A stretch of DNA of 64,000 bases from Microvirga sp. ACRRW (lineage in GTDB: Bacteria; Pseudomonadota; Alphaproteobacteria; Rhizobiales; Beijerinckiaceae), in NCBI RefSeq assembly GCF_022346925.1, contig NZ_JAKRNJ010000001.1, positions 806,001 to 870,000 on the forward strand. The letters run 5' to 3'. Positions 54,973 to 63,665 of this stretch are shown here, in pieces (positions within the stretch are counted from its first letter, which is position 1; each line of letters begins with the position of its first letter). The notes under the pieces were generated by a model, which saw nothing but the letters and a program-made list of their open reading frames with translations, did no database searches and was not told where the DNA came from. The translations under genes were made by a program, and so were the position numbers.

Positions 54973-56291
54973 GATTTCGCTCCGATGCGTTCGAGAATCA
55001 TGGCGCCGGACTTCGCCTTCGCGTCGCCCAGCACATAGGCCGCGCGCACCATGCGCTCAGCCGCCTTCGCGGACTCTTCGGTGCGCGCGTGCAAGATGGC
55101 AAGCGGACGGTTGGAATCGACCACCTCGCCGATCTCGGCAAGATGGGTGAGGCCAACCGCGTGATCGATGGCATCCTGCGGACGCGTGCGCCCGCCGCCG
55201 AGCGCCACGACGGCAACACCCACATCGCGGGTGGCGACGCTCTGCACGATGCCGGAACGCTCCGCATGGATCGCGCGGACGATGGGCGCTGCCTGCAGAT
55301 GCGTTTCATGACGCTCCAGAAAATCGGAGGGACCGCCAAGCGCCACGACCATGCGCTGGAACACCTCCGCCGCCTTGCCGGATGAAATCGCGCTCTCGAT
55401 CTTTTCGCGCGCGTCGACGATATTGGACGCGATCTTACCGAGCACGAGCATTTCGGCGGAAAGCTCCACCGTCACCTCATGGAAACGGCTCTCGCGCTTG
55501 CGACCCGTCAGGTAATCGACTGCGTAGGCCATCTCGACCGCATTGCCTGCGGCGGATGCGAGCGACTGGTTCATGTCGGTGAGCAGCGCGCTTGTGGGCA
55601 GGCCCGCGCCATTGGCGACGAGCACAAGGCTTTCTGCGAGCGCGCGCGCGTCCTTGGCGTTGTCCATGAATGCGCCGGAGCCGAACTTCACGTCCATCAC
55701 GAGGCCCTGAAGACCGGCGGACAGTTTCTTCGAGAGAATGGACGCGGTGATGAGATCGATGGATTCCACCGTCGCCGTCACGTCACGGATGGCATAGAGG
55801 CGCTTGTCGGCGGGCGCGAGATCGGCTGTCTGGCCGATGATGGCGCAGCCGACTTCACGTGTGACACGGCGGAAGGTGTCGATATCGGGCTGCGTGACAT
55901 AGCCAGGAATGGAATCGAACTTGTCGAGGGTGCCGCCCGTGTGGCCGAGGCCGCGGCCGGAGATCATCGGCACGTAGCCGCCGCAGGCCGCAACCGCAGG
56001 ACCGAGCGCGAGGCTCACCGTGTCGCCCACGCCGCCGGTGGAATGCTTGTCGAGCACGGGACCGGGCAGATCCCATTTCAGCACTTCACCCGAATTCATC
56101 ATGGCCTGCGTCAGCGCTACGCGCTCAGGAACGGAGAGGCCACGGAAGAAGATCGCCATGGCGAAGGATGCGGCCTGGCCTTCGGAGACATGGCCCGAGG
56201 TGAGCCCTTTGATGAAGTGATGGATCTCTTCGGCGTCGAGCGTTGCACCGTCGCGCTTGCGGCGGATGATTTCCTGCGGAAGAAGAGTCAT
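54969..56291 (-). CDS. deoA: Thymidine phosphorylase
   Basis: DeoA splits thymidine (and deoxyuridine or uridine) with phosphate into base and (deoxy)ribose 1-phosphate. The 440-aa enzyme has the signature KHSTGGVGDTVSLALGPAVA near residue 82 and the substrate-binding SGRGLGHTGGTLDK near 110. DVKFGSGAFM follows near 200. It lies three bases after deoC, and the last gene overlaps it. Uracil released by it could enter the URC genes 5-8 kb away. Confidence 0.96.
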   Translation of the reverse strand: MTLLPQEIIRRKRDGATLDAEEIHHFIKGLTSGHVSEGQAASFAMAIFFRGLSVPERVALTQAMMNSGEVLKWDLPGPVLDKHSTGGVGDTVSLALGPAVAACGGYVPMISGRGLGHTGGTLDKFDSIPGYVTQPDIDTFRRVTREVGCAIIGQTADLAPADKRLYAIRDVTATVESIDLITASILSKKLSAGLQGLVMDVKFGSGAFMDNAKDARALAESLVLVANGAGLPTSALLTDMNQSLASAAGNAVEMAYAVDYLTGRKRESRFHEVTVELSAEMLVLGKIASNIVDAREKIESAISSGKAAEVFQRMVVALGGPSDFLERHETHLQAAPIVRAIHAERSGIVQSVATRDVGVAVVALGGGRTRPQDAIDHAVGLTHLAEIGEVVDSNRPLAILHARTEESAKAAERMVRAAYVLGDAKAKSGAMILERIGAKS

Positions 56292-56294
56292 TGT

Positions 56295-57056
56295 TCAGTA
56301 TGCTCCGGTGGCCACTTGGCCTTCCCGTCCTTCAATGGCGGCAATCAATGTATCGTAGACGCTGCTTGCGCCAATGCGGAAGGTCTGCGGCGTCGCCCAG
56401 CCTGCGCCCATGATGCGCTCAGCCAGATCGAGATAGACCTTCGCGTCGGCGACCGTGCGGATGCCGCCGGAGGGCTTGAGGCCCACATTGCGGCCCGACG
56501 CCTTGATGGCGTTGAGCATGATCTCAGCTGCTTCCGGCGTCGCGGAAACAGGTGTCTTGCCGGTCGACGTCTTGATGAAGTCGGCACCGGAATCAATGGC
56601 GAGACGGCTTGCCGTTTCGATCAGCTTCGCATCTTTCAACTCGCCGGTTTCGAGAATGACTTTGAGAAGGCGTCCCTGATCGACGAGATCGCGCACGGCT
56701 TCGATCATCTCGCCTGCAATCGTGACGTCACCACGGCGAAGTGCATTGTACGGCAGCACGAGGTCGATCTCATTCGCGCCATCCGAAAGCGCTTCCTGCA
56801 GATCGTCGGTGACGCGATCGATATCCTCCCCGCCGGCGGGGAAATTCACCACGGTCGCGATGCGCACGGGCGAACCCTTCAGGTTCTCCTGCGAGCGCTT
56901 GACGAATTGCGGCCACACGCAGACGGCAGCCACGGGGCCGAGCGGATTGAGCGCTTTCTTGCAAAGCGCATCGATGGCCTGATCGGTGCAATTGTCCGTC
57001 AGGTCGGTGAGGTCGAGGCAGCGCAGGGCGCGCTGGGCGATTGCTGCGTCGGACAT
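56295..57056 (-). CDS. deoC: Deoxyribose-phosphate aldolase
   Basis: DeoC cleaves deoxyribose 5-phosphate to glyceraldehyde 3-phosphate and acetaldehyde. From the ATG at 57056 it is 253 aa. Key segments are LLKVILETGEL near residue 130 and GADFIKTSTGK near 157-167, which holds the Schiff-base lysine. The conserved C-terminal RIGASSVYDTLIA is present. It lies two bases after the purine nucleoside phosphorylase gene. In-frame sequence upstream of 57056 lies inside that gene and is not coding here. Confidence 0.95.
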   Translation of the reverse strand: MSDAAIAQRALRCLDLTDLTDNCTDQAIDALCKKALNPLGPVAAVCVWPQFVKRSQENLKGSPVRIATVVNFPAGGEDIDRVTDDLQEALSDGANEIDLVLPYNALRRGDVTIAGEMIEAVRDLVDQGRLLKVILETGELKDAKLIETASRLAIDSGADFIKTSTGKTPVSATPEAAEIMLNAIKASGRNVGLKPSGGIRTVADAKVYLDLAERIMGAGWATPQTFRIGASSVYDTLIAAIEGREGQVATGAY

Positions 57057-57058
57057 TT

Positions 57059-57865
57059 TTACATCTCCGCGACGAAGGAACGGATGAGGCGCTTGAACTT
57101 CTCGGAGGCTTCCGCCGCCGTGTCCTTGGTTTCCTGGTGCGAGGGCGAGGCGCCTTCGATCCCGGCAGCCAAGTTGGTGACGACGGAAATCGCTGCAACC
57201 CGCAGGCCGTAATAGCGAGCGAGGATCACTTCCGGCACGGTCGACATGCCGACGAGGTCGCCGCCGAGGATCTGCACCATCTTGATCTCGGCGGGCGTCT
57301 CGAAGCTCGGGCCGGAGAGCCACGCATAGACGCCTTCCGGAACATCGATGCCGGTCTTCTTCGCGGCGCGCTGAAGAACCTCGCGCAAGGCAGGGTCGTA
57401 AGCATCGGTCAGCGAGACGAAACGGCCTTCCGTGTGATCGCGCAGCAGCGGATTGCCGCCGGAGAGATTGAGGTGATCGCTGATGGCAACGAGGCTTCCG
57501 GGACGGATCGAGGCGCGCACGGAACCGGCGGCATTGGTCGCCACCAGCACCGGAATGCCGAGTTCTTTCACGAAGGCGACGGGCAGGCGCATCGCGCCTG
57601 CATCACCTGTTTCGTAGTAATGCGCACGGCCCTGGAACAGGAGCACGCGCTTGCCCTCGAGCGTTCCAGCAACGAGCTTGCCCGCATGGCCGGACACGCC
57701 GCTCTTCGGAAAATGCGGGATGTCGGCGTAAGCGAGGCTTACCGCATCGCTCACCTCATCGACGAGCGTGCCGAGGCCGGTTCCCAGCACGAAGGCTGCA
57801 TCGAAACGGCCATTAAAGCCGCGGGCACGCACGAATTCGGCGGCCTCTTGAACATTCTGTTGCAT
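57059..57865 (-). CDS. punA: Purine nucleoside phosphorylase
   Basis: This trimeric-type (PNP/MTAP family) phosphorylase cleaves purine (deoxy)nucleosides with phosphate. The 268-aa protein has the AAFVLGTGLGTLVDEV phosphate loop, the LFQGRAHYYETGDAGAM segment, VATNAAGSVRASI and the purine-site SGPSFETPAEIKM. The distinction from xanthosine or inosine-specific members cannot be made by eye. It follows cdd by ten bases. Confidence 0.92.
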   Translation of the reverse strand: MQQNVQEAAEFVRARGFNGRFDAAFVLGTGLGTLVDEVSDAVSLAYADIPHFPKSGVSGHAGKLVAGTLEGKRVLLFQGRAHYYETGDAGAMRLPVAFVKELGIPVLVATNAAGSVRASIRPGSLVAISDHLNLSGGNPLLRDHTEGRFVSLTDAYDPALREVLQRAAKKTGIDVPEGVYAWLSGPSFETPAEIKMVQILGGDLVGMSTVPEVILARYYGLRVAAISVVTNLAAGIEGASPSHQETKDTAAEASEKFKRLIRSFVAEM

Positions 57866-57875
57866 GACAAGTCTC

Positions 57876-58280
57876 TTATCTGTCCGTCAGGTTGTCCGGC
57901 CCGAACGAGAAGGGCAGCAACTCTTCCAGGGTAAAACTCTTGCGGATGCCCTCAGGGCCTGCGATGTGAATCTTCGTATCGGGCGAGGCGAATTCGCGGA
58001 TCCGCTGGCGGCAGCCGCCGCAGGGCGTCACGAGATGCTCGCCGTCGCCCATCACGACGATCGCGCGGATGGCGCTTCCGCCGCCCGCGATCATCGCCGA
58101 GACCGCTCCCGCTTCCGCGCAGGAGCCCACGGGATAGGCCGCGTTTTCCACGTTGCAGCCGGTGAACACCTGTCCTTCCGGCGTCAGAATTGCAGCGCCG
58201 ACCTTGAAGCGCGAATACGGCACATAGGCTCGCGCCTGGATCGTCTTGGCGGCTTCGAAAAGCGTATCGAGAGACACCAT
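57876..58280 (-). CDS. cdd: Cytidine deaminase
   Basis: Cdd converts (deoxy)cytidine to (deoxy)uridine. The 134-aa homotetrameric-type protein has the zinc site C54-A-E56 in SCAEAGAVSAM, with Glu56 catalytic, and PCGGCR with Cys87 and Cys90. It lies between the permeases and the phosphorylase, two bases from the upstream permease stop. Its uridine product is a substrate for DeoA-type phosphorolysis and then for the URC enzymes. Confidence 0.95.
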   Translation of the reverse strand: MVSLDTLFEAAKTIQARAYVPYSRFKVGAAILTPEGQVFTGCNVENAAYPVGSCAEAGAVSAMIAGGGSAIRAIVVMGDGEHLVTPCGGCRQRIREFASPDTKIHIAGPEGIRKSFTLEELLPFSFGPDNLTDR

Positions 58281-58282
58281 GA

Positions 58283-59194
58283 TCAGCGTTCCTTCACATA
58301 AGGCACGCCTGCCGCGCGCGGCGGAATGGCCTTGCCGATGACGCCCGCGAGCAGGATCACCGTCATGAGATAGGGCAGCGCCTGAATGGCCTGCACCGGC
58401 ACTTCACCGATGCCGGGGAATGAGAAGCCCTGCAGCTGATTGGCGATGGCGTCGAGAAAACCGAAGAGCAGGCAGGCGCCGAGCGCGGGCCATGCGCGCC
58501 ACTTGGCGAAGATGAGCGCGGCGAGCGCGATGAAGCCGCGCCCCGTGGTCATGTTCGGCAGGAAGGCCGCAGCCTGTCCGACCGACAAATAAGTTCCGCC
58601 GATACCGCAGAGAATGCCGCCGATGATGACGGCGGAATAACGCAGGCCCGTCACGGAAATGCCTGCGGTGTCGACGGCAGCCGGGTTCTCGCCGACCGCG
58701 CGCAGGCGAAGGCCAAAGCGCGTGCGGCCAAGAACGAACCAAGTGAGCGGCACGGCCAGAAGCACGATGAAGACCAAGGCCGAATGTCCGAAATAGGCAT
58801 CTTCGAAACGCTGGTCGCCTTCGAGCGGCGGCGTGCGTCCGCCCTGCCCATACCAGGCATTGCCGACGATGGCGGTGAGCCCCGCCGCCAGCATGTTGAT
58901 GGCGACGCCGGACACGATCTGGTTGCCGCGCTGGCTGATGGAGGCAAAGCCGTGGACGAGGGCGAAAGCGATGGAAGCGAGAATGCCGAAGGCAAGACCG
59001 ATCCATGCGGAGCCGAACGCGTAAGCGGCGGCAGCGGCGGCGAAGGCTGCCGCCAGCATTTTGCCCTCAAGGCCGATATCGACGACGCCCGAGCGCTCGG
59101 ACCATAGGCCCGCAAGACATGCGGCGAGCAGCGGAATGGAAAGACGCAGCGCCGAGTCGAAAACCGTTGCGAGAATACCGAGATCCATGCTCAC
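58283..59194 (-). CDS. Nucleoside ABC transporter permease, second subunit
   Basis: This 303-aa permease of the branched BMP/NupC-like importer type has eight or so helices. It opens with ATVFDSALRLSIPLLAACLAGLW, has VDIGLEGKMLAAAFAAAAA near residue 37 and RAVGENPAAVDTAGISV near residue 160, the ATPase-coupling loop. It overlaps the other permease by four bases. The neighbours make nucleosides the likely cargo. Confidence 0.93.
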   Translation of the reverse strand: MSMDLGILATVFDSALRLSIPLLAACLAGLWSERSGVVDIGLEGKMLAAAFAAAAAAYAFGSAWIGLAFGILASIAFALVHGFASISQRGNQIVSGVAINMLAAGLTAIVGNAWYGQGGRTPPLEGDQRFEDAYFGHSALVFIVLLAVPLTWFVLGRTRFGLRLRAVGENPAAVDTAGISVTGLRYSAVIIGGILCGIGGTYLSVGQAAAFLPNMTTGRGFIALAALIFAKWRAWPALGACLLFGFLDAIANQLQGFSFPGIGEVPVQAIQALPYLMTVILLAGVIGKAIPPRAAGVPYVKER

Positions 59195-60294
59195 GCTCCC
59201 GCCAGTTTAGGACGCGACAACAGATGCGCCACGAGACGGCGGAAGAGACCGTCCAGCGCACCTGCAAACAGAATGATGATGCCGCCGATCACCACCACCA
59301 TGTCGCGGGTGATGTTGGGCTGCTCGAAGGCGAGTTCCGCACCGCCCTGATAGAGAATGCCGAACAGGAGCGACGCCAGGATGATGCCGACCGGATGCGC
59401 GCGCCCCATGAGCGCGACAGCGATGCCGACGAAGCCGTAGCCGGAGGTGAATTCCAAGAGCAGGCGATGCTGGTAGCCCATCAGCTCGTTCACCGCGAGG
59501 CCGCCTGCGAGCGCCCCCGAGAGCACCATGGCGATGACGATGATGCGCGCGGGCGAAATGCCGGCATACACCGCAGCCGTCGGATTGGAGCCAACGACGC
59601 GGATCGCATAGCCGAGGCGTGAACGGTAGATCAGCAGCCAAATGAGGAATGCCGAGATCAGTGCGAGCACGAGGGTGAGGTTGAGCTGCGAGGCCGGGAT
59701 GGTGACGCCGAACCACGCGAAGACATCATGCATGAAGGGAATCTGCGAGGCTTCGGGGAAGGGGCGCGTTTCCGGGTTCATGGATTGCGGCTCGCGCAGC
59801 ACGTTCACCAGCAGATAGACGATGAGAACGCTCGCGAGCCAGTTGAACATGATCGTGGTGATCACGATGTGGCTGCCGCGTTTCGCCTGCAGATAGCCGG
59901 GAACAGCAGCCCATGCCGCACCGAAGGCGGCGGCGGCGAGAATGCCGACGGGAATGAGCAGGAAGCCCGGCAGGAAGGTGAGGTTGTTGAGCGCAAGCGC
60001 AATGCCCAATCCCGCAATCGTCGCCTGGCCTTCACCGCCGATGTTGAAGAGGCCCGCGTGGTACGCGACTGCGACCGCCAGTCCGACGAAGATGAAGTCG
60101 GTGGCGTAGAACAGGGTGAAGCCCAAGCCCTCGCCCGTGCCGAGGCTGCCCTGGAGCAGATAGCGCGTCGCCGTCAGCGGATTCTCGCCGATGCTGAGCA
60201 CCACGAGGCCTGCGACCAAGAACGCTGTGACGACGGAAACGGCGGGGACGAGAACCGTGTCGGCCCATTTGGGCATTTCGATGGGTGCACTCAC
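59191..60294 (-). CDS. Nucleoside ABC transporter permease, first subunit
   Basis: This 367-aa permease has an N-terminal helix (VLVPAVSVVTAFLVAGLVVLSIG) and about nine more. The segment FNIGGEGQATIAGLGIALAL near residue 83 and the coupling loop RVVGSNPTAAVYAGISPARI near residue 235 are typical of this importer class. It overlaps the VOC gene upstream and the partner permease downstream by four bases each. Confidence 0.93.
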   Translation of the reverse strand: MSAPIEMPKWADTVLVPAVSVVTAFLVAGLVVLSIGENPLTATRYLLQGSLGTGEGLGFTLFYATDFIFVGLAVAVAYHAGLFNIGGEGQATIAGLGIALALNNLTFLPGFLLIPVGILAAAAFGAAWAAVPGYLQAKRGSHIVITTIMFNWLASVLIVYLLVNVLREPQSMNPETRPFPEASQIPFMHDVFAWFGVTIPASQLNLTLVLALISAFLIWLLIYRSRLGYAIRVVGSNPTAAVYAGISPARIIVIAMVLSGALAGGLAVNELMGYQHRLLLEFTSGYGFVGIAVALMGRAHPVGIILASLLFGILYQGGAELAFEQPNITRDMVVVIGGIIILFAGALDGLFRRLVAHLLSRPKLAGA

Positions 60295-60725
60295 GTCGAA
60301 CTATCCGGCAGGAACAGGTGACCCTGTTCGTCGATGGGGAAAGAAGGATTCCAGGCGACCTCCCAGAGGTGCCCGTCAGGATCGGCGAAGTAGCCCGAAT
60401 AGCCGCCCCAGAACACGTCCTGCAGCGGCTTCACGGTGCGCGCACCGGCAGCAATGGCGCGGGCATAAACCTCGTCCGCCTCGCTTTTGGAATGCGCATT
60501 GTAGGCGAGCGTGATGGCGGCAAAGCCGGTGGGCTTGTTCTCGACGCCTGCATCCTTCGCGAGATCGGCGCGCCCGAACAAAGCAAGAGCTAGGCCGTTC
60601 GCCTGATAGAAGGCGACGTCCGGCTGGCTCGCGGACGAAGCCTTCCAACCCCAGGCTTCGTAGAAGGCGCGGGACTTTGCGAGATCAGCGACACCGAGCG
60701 TGACAAGCGACAATCGCGGTTGCAT
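60291..60725 (-). CDS. VOC family (glyoxalase-like) protein
   Basis: This 144-aa protein has two beta-alpha-beta-beta-beta modules of the vicinal-oxygen-chelate fold. It starts MQPRLSLVTLGVADLAKSRA, reads FYEAWGWKAS next, and ends in GYSGYFADPDGHLWEVAWNP, where the terminal Glu is a typical metal ligand. The usual first ligand position (His) is not obvious, so metal binding is uncertain. It sits between the ATPase gene (one-base overlap) and a permease gene (four-base overlap), an unusual place for this family. Its role in the operon is unknown. Confidence 0.88.
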   Translation of the reverse strand: MQPRLSLVTLGVADLAKSRAFYEAWGWKASSASQPDVAFYQANGLALALFGRADLAKDAGVENKPTGFAAITLAYNAHSKSEADEVYARAIAAGARTVKPLQDVFWGGYSGYFADPDGHLWEVAWNPSFPIDEQGHLFLPDSST

Positions 60726-62248
60726 CAGGCGGCCTCATCCGTCACGCCGGCCATGAGCAGGCCGAGATCCTGCTCGTTCGTCTCGGAGGCCTTGCGCTCG
60801 CCGGTAATTTTGCCGCCGCACATGGTCAGGATGCGATCCGAGAGATGCATGATCTCGTCGAGTTCCACCGACACCAGCAGAATGCCGACGCCCGCATCGC
60901 GAAGCGCGATGAGGCGGCGATGGATGAATTCGATGGCGCCGATATCGACACCGCGCGTCGGCTGGCCGACGAGCAGAACCTTCGGATTGCGCTCGATCTC
61001 GCGCGCCAGCACGATCTTCTGCTGATTGCCGCCGGAGAAATTCGATGTCTTCAAGCGCGGCGCGGGTGGGCGCACGTCGTATTGCTCCATCTTCTTCTCA
61101 AGATCTGCGATCAGGCGGTCATGATCGAGGATGGGACCGTTGCCGAGATGCGGCTCGTCGCTGAAGCCGAGAATGGCGCTCTCGAAAGCGGGAAATGCAG
61201 GCACGAGACCCATGCGCAGACGGTCTTCCGGCACATGCAGTAGACCGAGCTTGCGCATCTGGTGCGGGTTGTGCTCGGCGGCGCCGATGCCCTGCCCTTC
61301 GAAGTGGATGGAGCCGAGCACCGGACGGCGCATGCCCGCAATGGCCTCGAGAAGCTCGCTCTGGCCGTTGCCCGCAACGCCCGCGATGCCGACGATCTCG
61401 CCCGCGCGAACGGTGAGTGACGCATTCGCCACGCGCAGCACACCACGCGCATCGACAACCGACAGGTTTTCCACCTCGAGCATGGGAGCGCCGGGCGCCT
61501 TCTCGGTTTTCTCCACACGCAGCAGAACGCGGCGGCCCACCATCAGTTCTGCAAGCTCGGGCGGAGACGTGTTGGCCGTCTCCACGGTCGCCACCATCTC
61601 GCCGCGGCGCATGACGGAGACGCGATCCGTGATCGCCATGATCTCGCGCAGCTTGTGGGTGATGAGAATAACGGTCTTGCCCTGCGCTTTCAGCGAGCGG
61701 AGCAGCTCGAACAGCGCATCGGCTTCCGCAGGCGTGAGCACGGCGGTGGGCTCGTCGAGAATGAGAATATCCGCGCCGCGATAGAGGGCTTTGAGAATTT
61801 CGACGCGCTGTTGGAGGCCGACCGAGAGTTCGCCCACGGTGGTGTCCACATCGATCTCGAGGCCGTAATCGGCGGCCAACCGCGCGAGTTCCTTGCGCAC
61901 CTTGGCCTCGCCCGCGCGCAGCATGGCGCCGCCTTCGGCGCCGAGCATCACGTTCTCGACCACGGTCAGCGGCTCGACCAGCATGAAGTGCTGGTGAACC
62001 ATGCCGATGCCTGCACAGATAGCGTCAATGGAAGAGCGGATTCTGATCGGCTGCCCGTTCACGCGGATCTCGCCGGAATCCGCTTCGTAGAAGCCGTAAA
62101 GGATCGACATGAGCGTCGACTTGCCGGCGCCGTTCTCACCGACGATGCCGTGGATCGTGCCGCGCTCGACGCTCAAGTTCACGTCCTTGTTGGCGTGAAC
62201 AGCGCCGAAGCTCTTGTTGATGGCAATGAGTTCAATGGCGGGAGACAT
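60725..62248 (-). CDS. Nucleoside ABC transporter ATP-binding protein
   Basis: This 507-aa double-domain ATPase resembles NupO/YufO proteins. The first domain has Walker [10 protein letters not shown] near residue 36, the variant signature LSVGLQQRVEIL and Walker B LILDEPTAVLTP. The second has GVAGNGQSELLEAI as degenerate Walker A, the signature FSGGNQQKI and [14 protein letters not shown], where the usual Asp-Glu of Walker B is replaced by Gly-Gln. That change is common in the second domain of this group. It drives import with the two permeases downstream. Confidence 0.93.
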   Translation of the reverse strand: MSPAIELIAINKSFGAVHANKDVNLSVERGTIHGIVGENGAGKSTLMSILYGFYEADSGEIRVNGQPIRIRSSIDAICAGIGMVHQHFMLVEPLTVVENVMLGAEGGAMLRAGEAKVRKELARLAADYGLEIDVDTTVGELSVGLQQRVEILKALYRGADILILDEPTAVLTPAEADALFELLRSLKAQGKTVILITHKLREIMAITDRVSVMRRGEMVATVETANTSPPELAELMVGRRVLLRVEKTEKAPGAPMLEVENLSVVDARGVLRVANASLTVRAGEIVGIAGVAGNGQSELLEAIAGMRRPVLGSIHFEGQGIGAAEHNPHQMRKLGLLHVPEDRLRMGLVPAFPAFESAILGFSDEPHLGNGPILDHDRLIADLEKKMEQYDVRPPAPRLKTSNFSGGNQQKIVLAREIERNPKVLLVGQPTRGVDIGAIEFIHRRLIALRDAGVGILLVSVELDEIMHLSDRILTMCGGKITGERKASETNEQDLGLLMAGVTDEAA

Positions 62249-62309
62249 CGGCCTCTAGGGGTTGTCCGGCAAGGAAAAAGCTAAGGCGGATCTTATCGGA
62301 AAACGGAAC

Positions 62310-62361
62310 GATCTTAAAACGGAAACGGCCGCAGGCTCTCTTTTCAGAAAACCTGCGGCCG
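62310..62361 (-). terminator. Attenuating terminator between binding protein and ATPase genes
   Basis: On the minus strand CGGCCGCAGG (from 62361) pairs perfectly with CCTGCGGCCG (to 62326) over a 16-base loop, followed by TTTCCGTTTT. Partial read-through would give more binding protein than transporter core. Confidence 0.8.
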
Positions 62362-62376
62362 GATCGAAGCGTCAGC

Positions 62377-63381
62377 TTACATCGGGCACTTTGAGTCCGA
62401 CATGTAGTCGTGGACCTTGATCGCGCCGGACTTGATGTCGGCGGAGGCCTTGTCGACGGCAGACTTCATGTCGGCGGTGATCAGCGACTTGTTGTTGTCG
62501 TCGAACGCCCAGGCAACGCCGTCCTCGGCGAGGCCGAGAACCGAGACGCCGGCCTTGAAGGTGTTCTTCTTGGCCTGGTCGAAGGCGTTGTAGGTGGCGA
62601 CGTCCACGCGCTTGACCATGGAGGTCAGCATCTTGCCCGGATGCAGGCCGTTCTGGTTGGAATCGACGCCGATGCCGAGCTTGCCGGCGTCAGCCGTGGC
62701 GCGCAGGACGCCAACGCCCGTGCCGCCCGCCGCATGGTAGATCACGTCCGCGCCGCGGGAGATCTGGCCCTTGGCGAGCTCGCCGCCCTTCACGGGGTCG
62801 TTCCAGGCTGCACCCGTGGTGCCGGTCATGTTTTGGAACACCTCGGCGTCCTTGTTGGCATACTTGGCGCCCTGGACGTAACCGCAGGCGAACTTGCGGA
62901 TGAGCGGAATGTCCATGCCGCCCACGAAGCCGACCTTGCCGGACTTGGAAGCCTTGGCGGCCAGGAGGCCGACCAGGAACGAGCCCTCATGCTCCTTGAA
63001 CACGACGGACTGGACGTTCGGCTTCTCGACCACGGCGTCGATGATGGCGAACTTGGTGTTCGGGAACTCTTCGGCGACCTTCTTCAGCGCGGTCTCCTGG
63101 GAGAAGCCCACGGCCACGATCGGCGAGAAGCCGTCGCGGGCGAAGCGGCGCAGGGCCTGCTCGCGCTGAGCGTCGTTCTGCGGCTCGAAATCGCGGTATT
63201 CGGTGCCCGTGTCCTTCTTGAACTTCTCGGCGCCCGTATGCACGCCCTCGTTGAAGGATTTGTCGAACTTGCCGCCGAGATCGTAAACGATGGCGGGCTT
63301 GAAGGCCGCCTGCTGCGCGAAGGCAGCCGTGGCGGAGAAGGCGAGGCCCGCGAGCGCGAGGCCAAACTTGGTTACTGTCAT
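62377..63381 (-). CDS. BMP family nucleoside-binding protein
   Basis: This 334-aa periplasmic protein of the basic membrane protein/PnrA family has a signal peptide at residues 1-23 (cut after AFA; no lipobox). Segments VYDLGGKFDKSFNEGVHTGAEKF, GFSQETALKKVAEEFPN and GFVGGMDIPLIRKFACGY are family hallmarks. Relatives bind purine or pyrimidine nucleosides. It is the first gene of the minus-strand nucleoside operon and is separated from the ATPase gene by a hairpin. Confidence 0.92.
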   Translation of the reverse strand: MTVTKFGLALAGLAFSATAAFAQQAAFKPAIVYDLGGKFDKSFNEGVHTGAEKFKKDTGTEYRDFEPQNDAQREQALRRFARDGFSPIVAVGFSQETALKKVAEEFPNTKFAIIDAVVEKPNVQSVVFKEHEGSFLVGLLAAKASKSGKVGFVGGMDIPLIRKFACGYVQGAKYANKDAEVFQNMTGTTGAAWNDPVKGGELAKGQISRGADVIYHAAGGTGVGVLRATADAGKLGIGVDSNQNGLHPGKMLTSMVKRVDVATYNAFDQAKKNTFKAGVSVLGLAEDGVAWAFDDNNKSLITADMKSAVDKASADIKSGAIKVHDYMSDSKCPM

Positions 63382-63533
63382 CGGCTTTGTTCCCTGTTAG
63401 ACGCCGGATTTAGGTGTCCGGTTGCCCCTTGACGATGGCACGGGAAGGGTCACGACGCCAAGGTCCCTGTCAAGCGGGATGTTACTTTCCTTCGCTGAAT
63501 CGTTGCAGGGAATGGTTGATAGCGCGAAGCTAC

Positions 63534-63647
63534 AGCATCGGACCCAAAAGTGGATTTGCACTTTTGGGGCGAATCCGATGCTTTCTCTCTCTGAACAAGA
63601 GCATCGTTCGTGTGGAAAACCGGGGCCACTTTTCCGCACGATGCTCT
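63534..63647. repeat. Paired hairpin repeat upstream of the MoeB/HesA-type gene
   Basis: Two adjacent palindromes are present. In the first (63534-63582) AGCATCGGA and TCCGATGCT enclose the perfect pair CCCAAAAGTG/CACTTTTGGG. In the second (63598-63647) AGAGCATCG and CGATGCTCT enclose TGGAAAA/TTTTCC arms. The shared GCATCG ends suggest one composite element. It lies between divergent genes, 19 bases before the next start. Confidence 0.75.
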
Positions 63648-63665
63648 AGGGATTAATGTCGTCCT

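Noticed and set aside
55479-57212. 577-codon plus-strand frame opposite deoA and deoC
   Set aside because: Both opposing genes have full catalytic motifs; the antisense product has only low-complexity composition.
62410-63432. 340-codon plus-strand frame opposite the BMP-family binding protein
   Set aside because: It mirrors the codon pattern of the real gene and lacks any family signature.
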